From contig JADFUC010000855.1 in assembly GCA_019722365.1 (NCBI GenBank), positions 27,300 to 91,299 of the forward strand: 64,000 bases of DNA. The letters run 5' to 3'. The position numbers and the translations under genes were made by a program. The stretch comes from Lithospermum erythrorhizon (Eukaryota; Streptophyta; Magnoliopsida; Boraginales; Boraginaceae). The notes under the pieces were generated by a model, which saw nothing but the letters and a program-made list of their open reading frames with translations, had not been told where the DNA came from and searched no databases. This document shows positions 11,853 through 23,126 of this stretch, in pieces (positions within the stretch are counted from its first letter, which is position 1; each line of letters begins with the position of its first letter).

Positions 11853-12586
11853 GTTGGTAAAAATATATTCTACTTAATCTACAATTGCATATCATTTTTA
11901 TTGCTTCCAGCTTCAATTTTGTCAAAGTTTGTGACTGTTTTGATTTTTGTTTTTTCTTTTTATTTGTAAAGATTTAAGTTTTTTTTTTCCTTTAAACCCC
12001 GTCTACCACCCCTTACAATAAGAATCAAACCCACCACGTTTAAGTCACTAACCACTAGGCGATTCGATTAGATGTTCTCAAATATTTAAGTATGTTGTGT
12101 AAGTGTAAGTATGAATCACTGCATTTGGATTATGATTTTTAAGTTTCTTGATTTTGAAGATTTTTTTTATCTGTGATCTGTCTTTCACTTTTTACGTTTT
12201 CAATTTGTTAAGGTATATGAGTAAAAGGTATAAATTTATTTATCTTTGGATTCCCTATATTCCCTTTTCAGCTCAGTATTTAGTTTAGCTTTTCATGATG
12301 TTATATTTTGAAATTTGTTGGAGTTAATTAGCGAGATCTTTGTAGTTCTTGTGTTTTAAACTGCAATATAGCTTGAACCAAAACTGAGGGGGGCGAAAGG
12401 ATTAAATCTGTTTAAATTAATTTTTCTCATTATTGAGGAGGCGGCGTGCAGTAGCTATATATTTTGTATAAAATTACTTATATTTGAATGACAAACTAAA
12501 AATTCGAAATTGAAATTAGATTTGCCTTTGGTCTCTTCTACTTGTAGATGTTGTTCTTTGTCAGCGTTTGATACAATGCAGGAATT

Positions 12587-12638
<52 letters not shown>

Positions 12639-12695
12639 TATAACTATATATATATATATATAAACTACTCTAATAGGTTGACAATTAGATTTTAG
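11853..12695 (+). other. Probable 5' UTR intron of the flippase gene
   Basis: A pyrimidine-rich leader ends in 'ctcccag' with donor-like 'gttggtaaa'. The region that follows is T-rich with no long ORF until an acceptor-like 'gacaattagattttag' at 12680-12695. Leader introns are common in plant flippase genes. The donor could equally be the 'gtaaaa' four bases downstream. It contains the long AT microsatellite. A transcript read across the junction would settle it. Confidence 0.5.
12589..12663. repeat. (TA)n microsatellite
   Basis: About 24 AT units (12589-12637), then a short 'ctataac' interruption, then another nine or so units. It lies in the probable leader intron, just before its acceptor. 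The 61-codon plus-strand reading through it, with alternating Tyr and Ile, is an artefact. Confidence 0.95.
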
Positions 12696-12823
12696 GTATG
12701 GAAACTTACTTGGGGATATTCATTGAGAGGCCATTCATTTCGTGAGATGAGAATCCCGGGGGAGGGGTTCGTACGATAGTAGTACGATCATTATAGAGTG
12801 AGCTTGCGAAAGAACTAAAAAAG

Positions 12824-12936
12824 ATAGCGAGGCAGGATCGAGCTAACCCGAAGAAATCTCCACTTTCTATTATGCGACGCAAGAGCCTGCGGAAGCAGAG
12901 AGTCAAAATCAGTTTCAAGCCCCTGGTTATTCACGA
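12824..12936 (+). other. Decayed or mis-assembled N-terminal coding segment of the flippase
   Basis: In the frame of the main exon, codons from the stop at 12844-12846 to the first ATG at 12937 read 'STFYYATQEPAEAESQNQF' then 'QAPGYSR', directly followed by 'MVYCNQP'. ALA proteins have an (I/V/T)YTF-like stretch, a variable acidic segment and QGPGYSR-(I/V)-(V)YCN-(Q/E)P at this point, so this is ancestral coding sequence. Further up, another frame gives 'RIELTRRNLHFLLC', resembling the basic R-I-x-x-K-L-R-R-S-N-L-Y start. 'ATAGCGAGG' at 12824 sits where ATGGCGAGG would be expected. There is therefore a lost start and at least one frameshift, real or by sequencing error. Confidence 0.6.
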
Positions 12937-15900
12937 ATGGTCTACTGCAATCAGCCTCAACTCCATAAAAAGAAACCTCTCAAATACTGCTCAAATTACA
13001 TATCTACCACCAAATATAACATTTTATCGTTCCTGCCCAAGGCCCTTATGGAACAATTCAGACGCGTTGCTAACATGTACTTCCTCGCTGCTGCATTGCT
13101 ATCGTTTACTGGTTTGGCTCCCTTCTCACCTGAAAGTATGATTGCCCCTCTGGTCATGGTCGTTGGTGTCAGTATGGCAAAGGAAGCTCTCGAAGATTGG
13201 CGCCGTTTCGTACAAGACACAAAGGTTAATCTTCGAAAAGCTTCTGTACATAAAGCGGGTGGTATCTTCCGTCACAAACCATGGATGAAAATATGTGTTG
13301 GAGACATTGTGAAAGTGGAAAAGGATCAGTTTTTCCCGGCAGATCTGTTTCTTCTGTCATCTAATTATGAAGATGGAATTTGTTATGTAGAAACCATGAA
13401 CCTAGATGGGGAGACAAATTTAAAGGTTAAAAGGTCTTTGGAGGTAACCTTACCATGGGATGATGATTCGACCTTTAAAGACTTCAAGGCCAGCATTAGG
13501 TGTGAAGATCCCAACCCAAATCTATACAGCTTCGTGGGGAATCTTGAGTATGATCGACAGCTTTTTCCTCTTGATCCTAGTCAGATCCTTCTCAGGGATT
13601 CTAAACTTCGAAATACTGCTTTTGTGTATGGTGTGGTGATATTTACTGGACATGATAGCAAAGTAATGCAGAATGCTACCCAGTCTCCTTCTAAAAGAAG
13701 CAGGGTTGAAAAACAGATGGACAAAATTATTTACGTCCTTTTCTCACTCCTAGTGTTAATTTCATCAATCAGCTCAGCTGGCTATGCTGTGAAGACAAAG
13801 ATTGATATGCCAAATTGGTGGTATATTCGAGCACCTCCTGGGGATAAATTTGATGATCCACAAAAGCCTCATCTATCAGGGTTTTATCATCTCATTACAG
13901 CTCTTATATTGTATGGATATTTGATTCCGATTTCCCTGTATGTATCAATTGAAATTGTCAAATTCTCTCAGGCAATGTTCATCAACAGAGATATTCATAT
14001 GTATGATGAAGAGAGTGGAACTCCTGCTCAGGCTCGTACGTCAAATCTAAATGAGGAATTGGGGCAGGTTGATACCATTCTTTCTGATAAAACTGGAACC
14101 CTTACATGCAACCAGATGGACTTTCTCAAATGTTCCATTGCTGGTGTGGCTTATGGTACCCGTGCTAGTGATGTAGAACTTGCTGCTGCAAAGCAGATGG
14201 CTGCAGACTTCGAAGAGGATGGTCCTGACCTTTTAAACACTACCCCACGTTCACTGGAAAGTGGTGTTTATGGTTTCAGAGAGTCAGAAATAGAATTGGA
14301 AGTTGGTGTTACCTCAAGTGGTGGGTGGGGCCATAAACCTGAGATCAAAGGATTTGGATTTGAGGACAATCGGATAATGCGGGGAAATTGGTTGAAGGAG
14401 GCCGATACAGATGTCATTTTACTGTTTTTGAGGATCCTATCAATTTGTCACACAGCAATTCCTGAGCTAAATGAAGAGACAGGGACTTACACCTACGAGG
14501 CAGAATCACCGGATGAAGGGTCATTTCTTGTTGCTGCCAAGGAATTTGGCTTTGAGTTCTGCAAAAGAACCCAATCAAGTATAGTTGTGCGCGAGAGATA
14601 TCCTTCCTTCCAAGAGCCTGTGGATAGGTAAGGTCACTAATGCAAATTTCACTTTTAGTGTACATTACTTTTATATTTTCCACGACTAAGGATTCATCAA
14701 TCAGCCTAAAATTCTCATTGTGTAAATTTTCAGGGAGTATAAACTTCTAAATTTGTTGGATTTTACTAGCAAAAGGAAGCGGATGTCTGTCATCGTTCAA
14801 GATCAAAAAGGCCAGATCTTTCTCATGTGCAAAGGAGCAGACAGGTCTGCCTCTATATATTGACGAGTTAACGAAATGGAAATAAAACAAAACACACAAA
14901 TTTTCTTAATTTCCTTCAGAAAAATAGGCATATTAGTAGCCTAACTGAGAAGATGATGGTGGAGGCAGTATGTGCCTTTCAGATGCATAGGGTAGTTTGG
15001 TTTTTTTTTTTCAAATTTCCTTTTTCAGTTCCACATGCATAATCCTTTAACTCGGTGAGAGATTGGTAGGAAATGGATGAAGTTTCAAAGAAACTCTAGA
15101 GTTCCTACAGTCAGCTTGCATATCATGATTTTGTGCCTTAACCATAGTTTAGAATGGCGGTATGTGGCGATGAAGACTAAAAAGTCGTGGCGGCGAGGCG
15201 ACGCGGAAGCCTTGAATACTTTTACAGTTATTATTTTATCAATACTAATAGTTCATGAAAAATGTAAAGTACTTAATTAAATATCATCCAACATGAATTC
15301 AAAAGTCAAACAAGCATCACAATTCAATGGCAAATACAATTATCCAATATGAAACTAGAATGAAAGAAAAAACAAACACCACAATTCAATGACAAACACA
15401 ATTTTTTCTAGATACGAACATGTGCTTGCAAGTGCTAGCTTCTTATCTCCTTGAAATCTAATGAACCACCCCTTGGTTGGGTCAACAGTATTATCTTTGA
15501 TAGGTTGTCAAAGAATGGGAGGATGTTTGAGGAAGCTACAACAAAGCACTTGAAAGACTATGGGGAAGCTGGTTTGCGCACGCTGGCCCTTGCGTATAGG
15601 AAGCTTGATGAGAAAGAATATTTTACGTGGAATGAAGAGTTTACAAAAGCAAAAACTTCAATCGGCGCTGACAGGGAGGCAATGCTTGAACGAGTCTCTG
15701 ACACGATGGAGAGAGAGCTGATCCTTGTTGGTGCGACTGCTGTGGAGGACAAACTACAAAAAGGGGTGCGCACGTCCCAAATTATCTTTGTCTATCATTA
15801 TTCATTTCTTCTATACCTTTTTTCTAGTTAGGATGAGATGGATGACTTATATAATCTTATATCTAGGTGCCTCAGTGTATAGATAAATTGGCCCAAGCAG

Positions 15901-18900
15901 GCCTCAAGATCTGGGTTCTGACAGGTGACAAAATGGAAACTGCAATTAATATTGGGTCAGTCTCTGAGATTTCCGCTACATATAAATTCTGTAGTTGGAC
16001 TTGATAGAGGAACTTATGTTTTCAAAATTAAAGTTTTTATTTTCTTCTATGCAGGTTTGCTTGTAGTTTGCTTCGACAGGGCATGACACAGATTTGTGTA
16101 ACAACACCAACTTCAGACACGTTATCACCAGATTCCAATAAAGTACTTTTAACGAATTATACTGCTGAAGTTTCAGATGATTTACTTGAGTAGTATTTAT
16201 TTATTCTTCTATATTTATTATTACTGAGCAGGTTATAAAGGAGAACATATCGAACCAAATCACCAATGCCTCCCAAATGGTCAAGTTAGAGAAGGATCCG
16301 CATGCTGCATTCGCTTTAATTATTGATGGAAAAACTTTAGCGTATGCTCTGGAGGATGATATGAAGCATCAATTCCTTAATTTAGCTATTGATTGTGCCT
16401 CTGTCATATGCTGCCGGGTGTCTCCTAGACAGAAAGCCCTGGTAGGTACTCCATATTTGATTTCCTGCTGGAACTTTATTCCAGACTGTTTTCAGCACTC
16501 ACTTTTGTTGTCAGGTCACGAGATTAGTAAAAGAAGGAACGGGAAAGATAACATTAGGTATTGGTGATGGGGCAAATGATGTTGGGATGATTCAAGAAGC
16601 TGATATTGGTATCGGCATTAGTGGGGTGGAAGGAATGCAGGTTAGTTGTTTCATTCCTGATAGGCTCCTTGTACATCGTGAGTTAGGCATGGCGGATCTA
16701 TTATAATTCTATGAGGGTCTTCATTTCAACAAATTTTCCTTAGTTTTTCAATCATCAATTAGACGTGATTTTACACCTTGGAAGGTGTAATCAACAGTAT
16801 TCTTTCATGTGGAAGGTCCACATCAAAATTTTATAAGGTGGTTATCTGATTTGGTAATGCCTCATGCATTTCTTATTTTCCCTATGATTTAAGGAAACAT
16901 ATCTTTGCGATAGCTTGCAAGTATACATTATTGGAACTTTTGAATAACAGTTATGAAAATTGAGCATTTTCACATAGAAGATGTAAAACATATGGCTCGG
17001 CTTAAAGTCCACCACGATGGCACTAATTGATCATCAACATTTATTACACAACCATCAACCTATGTGATGAAGCTATCATTTTGTGATGGACATCTGGTAG
17101 TATTATACTCCTTCCGTTTTAACTACTTGTCTTCTAGTCATTTACCTAGATTAAAAGTAAAATGTAGTAAAAAAATTACATTGAAAATGTAAAATGTTGA
17201 GTAATTAAAATTATATAATTGAAGTTGGTTGATAATTTAATAACGAAAGTACATTGAAAATGTAAAAATATAATTTTCTATGCTAAAAGGATAAATATTT
17301 TGAAAACAAAAATTAAGGCTGGAAAGATAACTAAAGAGGACTGGAGGGAGTATCATATTAAACTGTTTTAAATACACTTTTCTTTCATATTCCCAGTGAA
17401 ACTTCTGTGTCCTAATATGCATAACTTGTTTATTGATATTATATTGATACTCATAGAGTTATCAGCTCTTGCCAGGCAGTGATGGCTAGTGACTTCTCAA
17501 TTGCACAGTTCCGGTTTCTGGAGAGACTTTTGGTTGTACATGGACATTGGTGCTATAAACGTATTGCTCAGATGGTAATAACTACACTGTGATACTACTA
17601 CTAAGCTCTTGATTTGGTAACTTTGGGAATTAATAAGTCCATCTAAAGTTTAATGGGTGAGATTTGCAAAATCACTTAAAAAACTCAGTTTTGAACCTAA
17701 GTTAAAATTATTCGTATACCATTTTTTACTTATCAAAAATGTTGACATGGAAGTGATTAGTCAACAAGTAGTTGATGTTATGAATCTTTTCAATAAAACT
17801 AAAGACTTATATGGATGAATTACATCAAAAGTAAGTTGAGTATTTGTTTGGTAAAACCACCTATCAAATTGGAATGCACGAGTATCATTATGAACCTTTT
17901 GGAATAGTCAAGGAGATCGGGAGCTATAGTACATACTTCTTCCATTTTTTATTTGACTGGCCTACTTGCTATTTTGAATTTGAGCCATAGTAATGATCTA
18001 TTTCCTGATTTTTACATTGTTTTCTACTTTTTCTTTCCATACTAGTCTTTTATTTCAAATTTGCCACCTTAGATTTGTTTATTCAAACATTCTCACTAAC
18101 ACTCAAATTTAACTTGATATCAAGGCATGATAGTTTGTTTATATTAAGTCAATCACTCAAACTTAATATTTCTAAAAATTCACGGTAAGACATTCAAATA
18201 ATAATTGGAAGGAAATTAGGACGGAAAGGAAATGCTCAAGTCTAGGTACATTCTCCAGAATAATTTAGAACGTTCATTCATCATAAGCATTTAACAGTCT
18301 GAAAACTAACAAATAGTACCCTACTTGTTTCCATACTTGCCTCATGCTTCTATTGTCAATCTTTACCATAATTGAAACTTTTTTACTTTCTTCCAGATTT
18401 GCTATTTCTTCTACAAAAATCTTGCTTTTGGGCTCACACTCTTTTACTTTGAGATCTTTGCCGCCTTTTCGGGGCAGTCACTCTATGATGATATGTATAT
18501 GATTCTGTTCAATGTTGCTGTCACTTCTGTGCCCGTCATTGCACTCGGAGTGTTTGAACAGGATGTTTCTTCTGAAGTCTGCTTGCAGGTTAGTCGACCT
18601 GACTTTCTTTCACATGTAGTTTGATCTTTCTACATTAGTATGTCAATATGTTGCTGACTCATATTTATCCTTCAAAATCTTCAGTTTCCTGCGCTGTATC
18701 AGCAAGGGCCCAAGAACTTGTTCTTTGACTGGTATCGGATAATTGGGTGGATGGGCAATGGCTTCTATACCTCCTGCATTATCTTCTTCCTCAATGTTAT
18801 GATCTTCTATAATCAAGCTTTCCAGGCTGGAGGACAGACTGCTGACTTGGCTGCTATGGGCACAACAATGTTCACTTCCGTCGTGTGGGCTGTCAACTTC

Positions 18901-19347
18901 CAGATTGCACTGACAATGAGCCACTTCACTTGGTTACAGCACGTTGGTATTTGGGGCAGCATCATAATGTGGTACATCCTTCTCTTTATCTATGGGAAGT
19001 TTCCATCCGTGAGTACCGGTACCTTCACCATACTTACTGAAGTTCTAGCACCTGCACCAGTATACTGGGCGTCCACAATTTTAGTGACAGTTGCCTGTGT
19101 TCTTCCTTACCTTGGACATATTTCTTTCCAACGAGCTTTCAACCCGATGGATCATCATGTCATTCAAGAGATTAAGTACTTCAAAAAAGATATTGAAGAT
19201 AAACATATGTGGGTAAGAGAGAGTTCCAAGGCAAGACAAGAGACCAAGATTGGGTTTACTGCACGAGTGGATGCCAAAATTAGACACTTGAAAGGTAGAT
19301 TACAGAAAAAATATTCCTCTATGGGAAATCAACACAATGTATCATGA
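12937..19347 (+). CDS. ALA: P4-type ATPase, phospholipid flippase (ALA4-ALA7 clade)
   Basis: The protein would flip aminophospholipids to the cytosolic leaflet, usually with an ALIS/CDC50 partner (family knowledge). Ten coding exons with GT-AG introns join in frame: 12937-14627, 14734-14844, 15489-15765, 15867-15955, 16055-16142, 16232-16441, 16515-16640, 17476-17574, 18397-18588 and 18685-19347. They give 1181 residues against roughly 1200-1240 for the clade. Visible motifs are DGET (157-160, actuator), PISL (331-334, M4), DKTGT with phosphorylated Asp384, KGAD (597-600, nucleotide binding), TGDK (712-715) and GDGANDVG (839-846, hinge). About ten membrane spans are expected, the last six in exons 8-10. 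The C-terminal '[21 protein letters not shown]' zone and '[11 protein letters not shown]' point to ALA4-7 rather than ALA8-12. The start is uncertain: 12937 is the first in-frame ATG, but conserved sequence precedes it. TLGIGDG has Gly where Ala is usual. Confidence 0.93.
14845..15488 (+). other. Flippase intron 2, with degenerate internal duplication
   Basis: Donor 'acag/gtctgc' and acceptor 'gtcaacag/tattatc' restore [15 protein letters not shown]. At 644 bases it is longer than most introns here. Between about 15288 and 15410 two copies of a ~60-base unit occur, each with 'aaacaa-caccacaattcaatg-caaa-acaatt'-type words. The plus-strand ORF at 15077-15280 lies wholly inside the intron and shows no family resemblance. 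Confidence 0.7.
17108..17350. mobile_element. Stowaway-like MITE inside flippase intron 7
   Basis: Perfect TA duplications at 17106-17107 and 17351-17352 bound 243 bp with ends CTCCTTCCGTTTTAACTACTTGTC and (reading back) CTCCCTCCAGTCCTCTTTAG. This is the Stowaway terminal pattern. It enlarges intron 7 (16641-17475) without touching splice sites. The 61-codon minus-strand ORF in it is chance. Confidence 0.85.
17575..18396 (+). other. Flippase intron 8
   Basis: The donor 'gatg/gtaata' and acceptor 'cttccag/atttgc' join RIAQM to ICYFFYKN. It is 822 bases long and AT-rich. A stretch from about 17935 ('acttcttccattttttatttgac') to about 18225 ('aggacggaaaggaaat') has MITE-like ends but no clear TA duplication, so a second, decayed element is only suspected. 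Confidence 0.7.
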
Positions 19348-19660
19348 TTCGGATTCTTTAACTCCTAACCCCCCCCCCCCCCCCCCTGTTAATTATATAG
19401 CCCACCCTGTTAATTATATAGCAAGCTTTTTGGTCATATCTTTTCCTATATTCGTCTATTGCTAATTCATTTTCAGTATGAGTGAGAGATCAAAATATGT
19501 ACTAATAAACAGAAAGTTCGGGCTGATGTATGTAAACAACTGTATATGAGTTGTGTGTACTTCTTAATGCTTATTTTTGGTGACACTCTTGTTACTGCTA
19601 TTGTAGAAGATTACTTATAGGGGGTTAGAGAGAGCTCGCCAGTTACCTCTGCCAATTTTG
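19348..19660 (+). other. Probable 3' UTR of the flippase gene
   Basis: The sequence following the TGA holds an 18-base C run (19369-19386), a direct repeat of 'cctgttaattatatagc' at 19385-19421 and T/G-rich sequence up to about 19620 typical of plant 3' ends. The polyadenylation site cannot be placed exactly. Confidence 0.45.
19369..19386. repeat. Poly(C) run of 18
   Basis: Eighteen consecutive C residues, 21 bases after the flippase stop codon. Homopolymer length here may be unreliable in the assembly. Confidence 0.9.
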
Positions 19661-20952
19661 TAGAAGCGATGCTGAGATTGACTTTCAGAGAGTTGATTAA
19701 TGTTTTGGCTAATTTGCACATTCTAATTGGAGAGGATCGATTTTTTTATTATTAAATAGCACTTCGAAGCGATACATGTCGTTTTTGTGATGAAATGTCA
19801 ATACAAAATAATCATTAGATTAAAAACAAATAAAAGTGAACCTAAAGATATATAATGTGGGGTCACGCTCGGCCGTCTCGGTCGTCCCCGGGTCCTTCAC
19901 CGGCTCCTACCACGCACCGATGCATAACCTCGTCCGTGTCCACGTGGTAACTATGATGAAATCACGAGAGGGGGGTGGAGAGTGTGATTCTCCACTTGAA
20001 ATTGCACATATGGGTCTACAAATAATCTTCCATATCAACCATTAGTCTTATTTTACTTAGCGCCAGCTGATCTAGATAATCAACTTAGATTGTGCAATTT
20101 GTCAATTTTCTCTAAGATGTACTAAAGGCAGCCGATCCAATGACGTGACTTAACATTATTCAATAAGTTGAGACGATTCATCATGCATCGACACAGTTTG
20201 CGTTATTGGATCCAAATCAATAGGTAATTTTGTATGGAATTTTTATTTAGACACTACATAGGCTGGAGTAATAGCACCCTACATGTATTTGCTTTACCCA
20301 GCTTGGTAGCACGGATCCTTTGTCGGACCACTTCGATGTATTGTACTTGTATGGCTTCGACACTGCATTTTTAATGGATATCTTCGTATGTTTCTAATCT
20401 CGCCACTTTTGTCCACAGTACTCTTTCCAATATGTCGGCCGTCCTGTTGTTTCTCTTCATCCACCATGCTCTGCTTTAGTCGGTTTAACTATCTCAATCA
20501 CGAGCTAGTGTTTTAAAGGAGTGCTTGTTTTCTTGTCGATTATTACTTATGTCTTAGAGATTCCATTACATAAATTGACCCCGGATGTAGTTGCCACAAT
20601 ATGTTTGCATAGCAAAGGAACCTGATTGGTGATTGACCCGACTTGCCTGCCTTTCCCTTTGAAATACGCTGAAACAATTTGTTGGGGATGTTGGCCTGTA
20701 CTAACAATCAGATCCTCTAAAATAGGGGCTCAATTACAAATCAAAACATGATAATGGATTTGTGCCACCTCCCTGCTTTTATCTTTACCGAACTTACATA
20801 GAATTATCCTTATTCTCTCTCTACTCTCTCTCTACCTGCCAATCAATCACAAAAGAAAGATTTGTTGCAATGTGCCTCCATAAGAACCATAGCTAGAAAC
20901 ATGGCCAAATATAAATGTTAAGCGAGAAATATTTCTCTCTCTCTCTCTCTAC
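19661..20952. other. Intergenic stretch without recognisable gene
   Basis: Mixed-composition sequence with a small GC-rich patch at 19858-19955 whose plus-strand ORF (19836-20045) has no recognised relative. Short TC tracts occur near 20815-20835 and 20933-20950. I see nothing else I can name. Confidence 0.6.
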
Positions 20953-21216
20953 AACTTGCTACGATGTAGATGCAAGCAAGCCCCATTGCCTCTGACTAGC
21001 CTAATCAAATGCGATCCACCCGGGTAGTTCTACTTTGCTCCCCGACTACGGGGTATTAGTAGCGGATTTTCAATTGTTCCCCACCACGAGGACGGGTTCT
21101 TGCGTTACGCATCCGTTCGCCACAAAAAACACTACTTCCCGTCCAACTTGCATGTGGTAAGTATGCTTCAACATTCATCTGAACCGAGGATCGAACTTCT
21201 CCATGAGATTCATAGT
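20953..21216 (-). pseudogene. Nuclear plastid DNA insertion: 5' part of plastid 16S rRNA gene
   Basis: Read on the minus strand it follows the first ~255 nt of plant plastid 16S rRNA with scattered changes. The sequence begins 'aatctcatggagaagttcgatcc', then 'cttaccacatgcaagttggacgggaag', 'gtggcgaacggatgcgtaacgc', 'aagaacccgtcc', 'ggggaacaa', 'gctactaataccccgtag', and 'tgattaggctagt...gaggcaat'. The match begins at the mature 5' end with only 'ctatg' of plastid upstream sequence and stops inside the gene. Divergence (by eye roughly a fifth of positions) shows an old nuclear insertion rather than organelle contamination. It is non-functional. Confidence 0.85.
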
Positions 21217-22100
21217 CCTCTCTTTCTCTCATTTCCTTTCGGCACATGAGGGTTGTCCGTGATCTTGTGAGATAGACATGAGCACTTTTAGATATATGTA
21301 CAACGTGTTAGAACTAAATATAGGGATCCAATTTCGCCATCCAAAAGGCCAAGAAGTTTACCACTTACCATATATAATCCCCCAAAGTAACTTAGCTTCA
21401 TAAAAAGCAGGCAGCTTTCATGCACCATAGGAGAGCCAAAGCTATTATCTCGTGTATCGCATATGAAATATGATAACCTTGCCATATATAATGGGTGAAA
21501 TAATATACTCATTTACTAGTTTCATATGAAATAAGATCGCTTTCTCCGAAATAACACATGAAACTATGAACTTCTCTCATGTGGCAAATATGAAACGTGA
21601 TCCAATAACCATGTACATGAAACAATGTGCTCATATCATGTGCGATATATGAAACAGGATAGTTATGACCAAGTGAATTAGAACAAGATTAAATTATTAC
21701 ATTAATTAATGGTACAACATTAGTTCATATTGTCTATTTGGCACCACCATGCATTGTGAGAACTTAATGGGAATATGGGCGAAAGAGAACTTTACAAGCG
21801 AAACGACAATAATACATTCGCTATCTGATTACAATAAAAATGTAACAATATATAAATCCAGATTAAGTCATTTGTCAACACACTTTCCTTAAAATAAATT
21901 TAGTCTCTTCCCATTGGTGCTTAGGACTCCAGAGGAGTTTGTTTCTAGGGATGAAATGACATACAGTTACGTATTGATAAACGACGATGAACCGCGGACG
22001 AGCTTGGAACTATCACCAAACAAAATAAAAGATAAGAAGAGAGGATGGGAACTCTCAATTTTTTGTGTTGTGTCTTTCTTGTTCAGATGAAGAGCTGCTA
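21217..22100. other. Intergenic AT-rich stretch with 'catatgaaa' repeats
   Basis: No gene is seen. Between 21485 and 21660 the words 'catatgaaat', 'cacatgaaact', 'atatgaaacgtg' and 'atatgaaacagg' recur at irregular spacing. Similar words recur at 23940-24120, suggesting a shared, unnamed repeat. Confidence 0.5.
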
Positions 22101-22879
22101 GATAATTAGATATAAGAGGCGTTTGTAACAGCTACACTAAACACCATTCAATTCTAAATCAAAACGGTTGTAATGAACACTAAATGTTGCAATCAAAATG
22201 TTGCTAAAACGTTTGGAAGTTTTGAATTTTCATGTGCAAAACGAGCCAACCGGGAGCAAAAGGTTGGCTATGCAGTAACGCCATTTTGAAGCTAGCATTC
22301 GTGTCCAGCGTGTCATCTGTGTATGATCCTGATTAATGCCCATTTTCTGGATTTCGCCCCTGCAGACACGGGAGCTTTGGTATTGTAGTAACACATTTAC
22401 TCGAAATGGACTAAGCGTGCTATTAAGTGAATTTTTCACTCTTCCTCTTTATATTGGATAAGACCGAATTAATTAAATTGAACTAACAATTTAATTAATT
22501 GGAATCTTATCAATATTCTCTACGCGCCTAATGGATGTCGATTGGAATCTCGTTGATTACAATCCAACTTCCCGATTTAGTGACGTCGTTTAATTTAAAT
22601 ACGTGAAATATAATTCGGATATCATTTGTATGTGTGACATTAACACGCCTCGGATAATAGTAATTAGAAAATAAGATAAAATAGACCATTAATATTATAG
22701 ATTATGGGTAAGATCAGCAATGGCGTAATCCCGATATTATCGCGAAAACACAGTAATTACAATTACTATAATCGAATGTTACGTTTACGTAATCACATTC
22801 ACTAAACTAGTGAGCGAATTGTGCAATGATTGTCATGACATACATAATAAATGAAACCAATAACTATTGATTTCCAACA
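22100..22879 (-). mobile_element. Copia-like LTR fragment, minus orientation
   Basis: Its high end reads, on the minus strand, TGTTGGAAATCAATA, the same terminus as the LTR at 51594-52531. About 370-430 bases inside both lies an AT-rich near-palindrome built on 'ggataa..c..gaattaattaa' (here 22451-22516, arms of about 24-30 bases). The low end is not clear and is placed only approximately. Confidence 0.5.
22451..22516. repeat. Near-perfect palindrome, 24-30 bp arms
   Basis: Arms 22457-22480 (starting 'gataagaccgaattaatt') and 22487-22511 (ending 'ggaatcttatc') pair with about three mismatches around a six-base loop. The pairing extends outward by 'atatt/aatat'. It is probably an LTR-internal feature. 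Confidence 0.8.
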
Positions 22880-23126
22880 GAGTTGTCAAATTATGGATTC
22901 ACAACTACCAATACTAAACTAATTATCCAACACATTATATTCTAGTTGTCCATCCTTGCTCTATAAGGCATCATCAAATTATCTGGACTCTAATCATGCT
23001 CAGCCTCCCAACAAAGTGTAGGTATGGGTATAGGAAAATCGTTAGCCTCTCACAGATGAAGCTGTAAAGCAATAATATGTGATAAGAGTTAAAATTAAAA
23101 ATTATAAGTAGTTAAGGTAAATAATA

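Noticed and set aside
12872..13141. 89-codon ORF starting MRRKSLRK, as a possible flippase start
   Set aside because: It is out of frame with the conserved exon, and its reading beyond the first residues does not resemble the family.
12996..13220. Minus-strand ORFs opposite the flippase exons (also at 14414-14683, 15558-15773, 18643-18924 and 19081-19287)
   Set aside because: They are shadows of the coding strand, with no independent motifs or signals.
15077..15280. 67-codon ORF between flippase exons 2 and 3
   Set aside because: It lies inside an intron whose splicing restores the conserved KGAD-SIIFDRL join, and it shows no similarity to the protein.
20953..21216. Bacterial contamination carrying a 16S rRNA gene
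   Set aside because: Only the 5' ~255 nt is present. The wording (including 'atctcatggag' at the 5' end) fits plastid rDNA best, and the flanks are AT-rich plant intergenic sequence.
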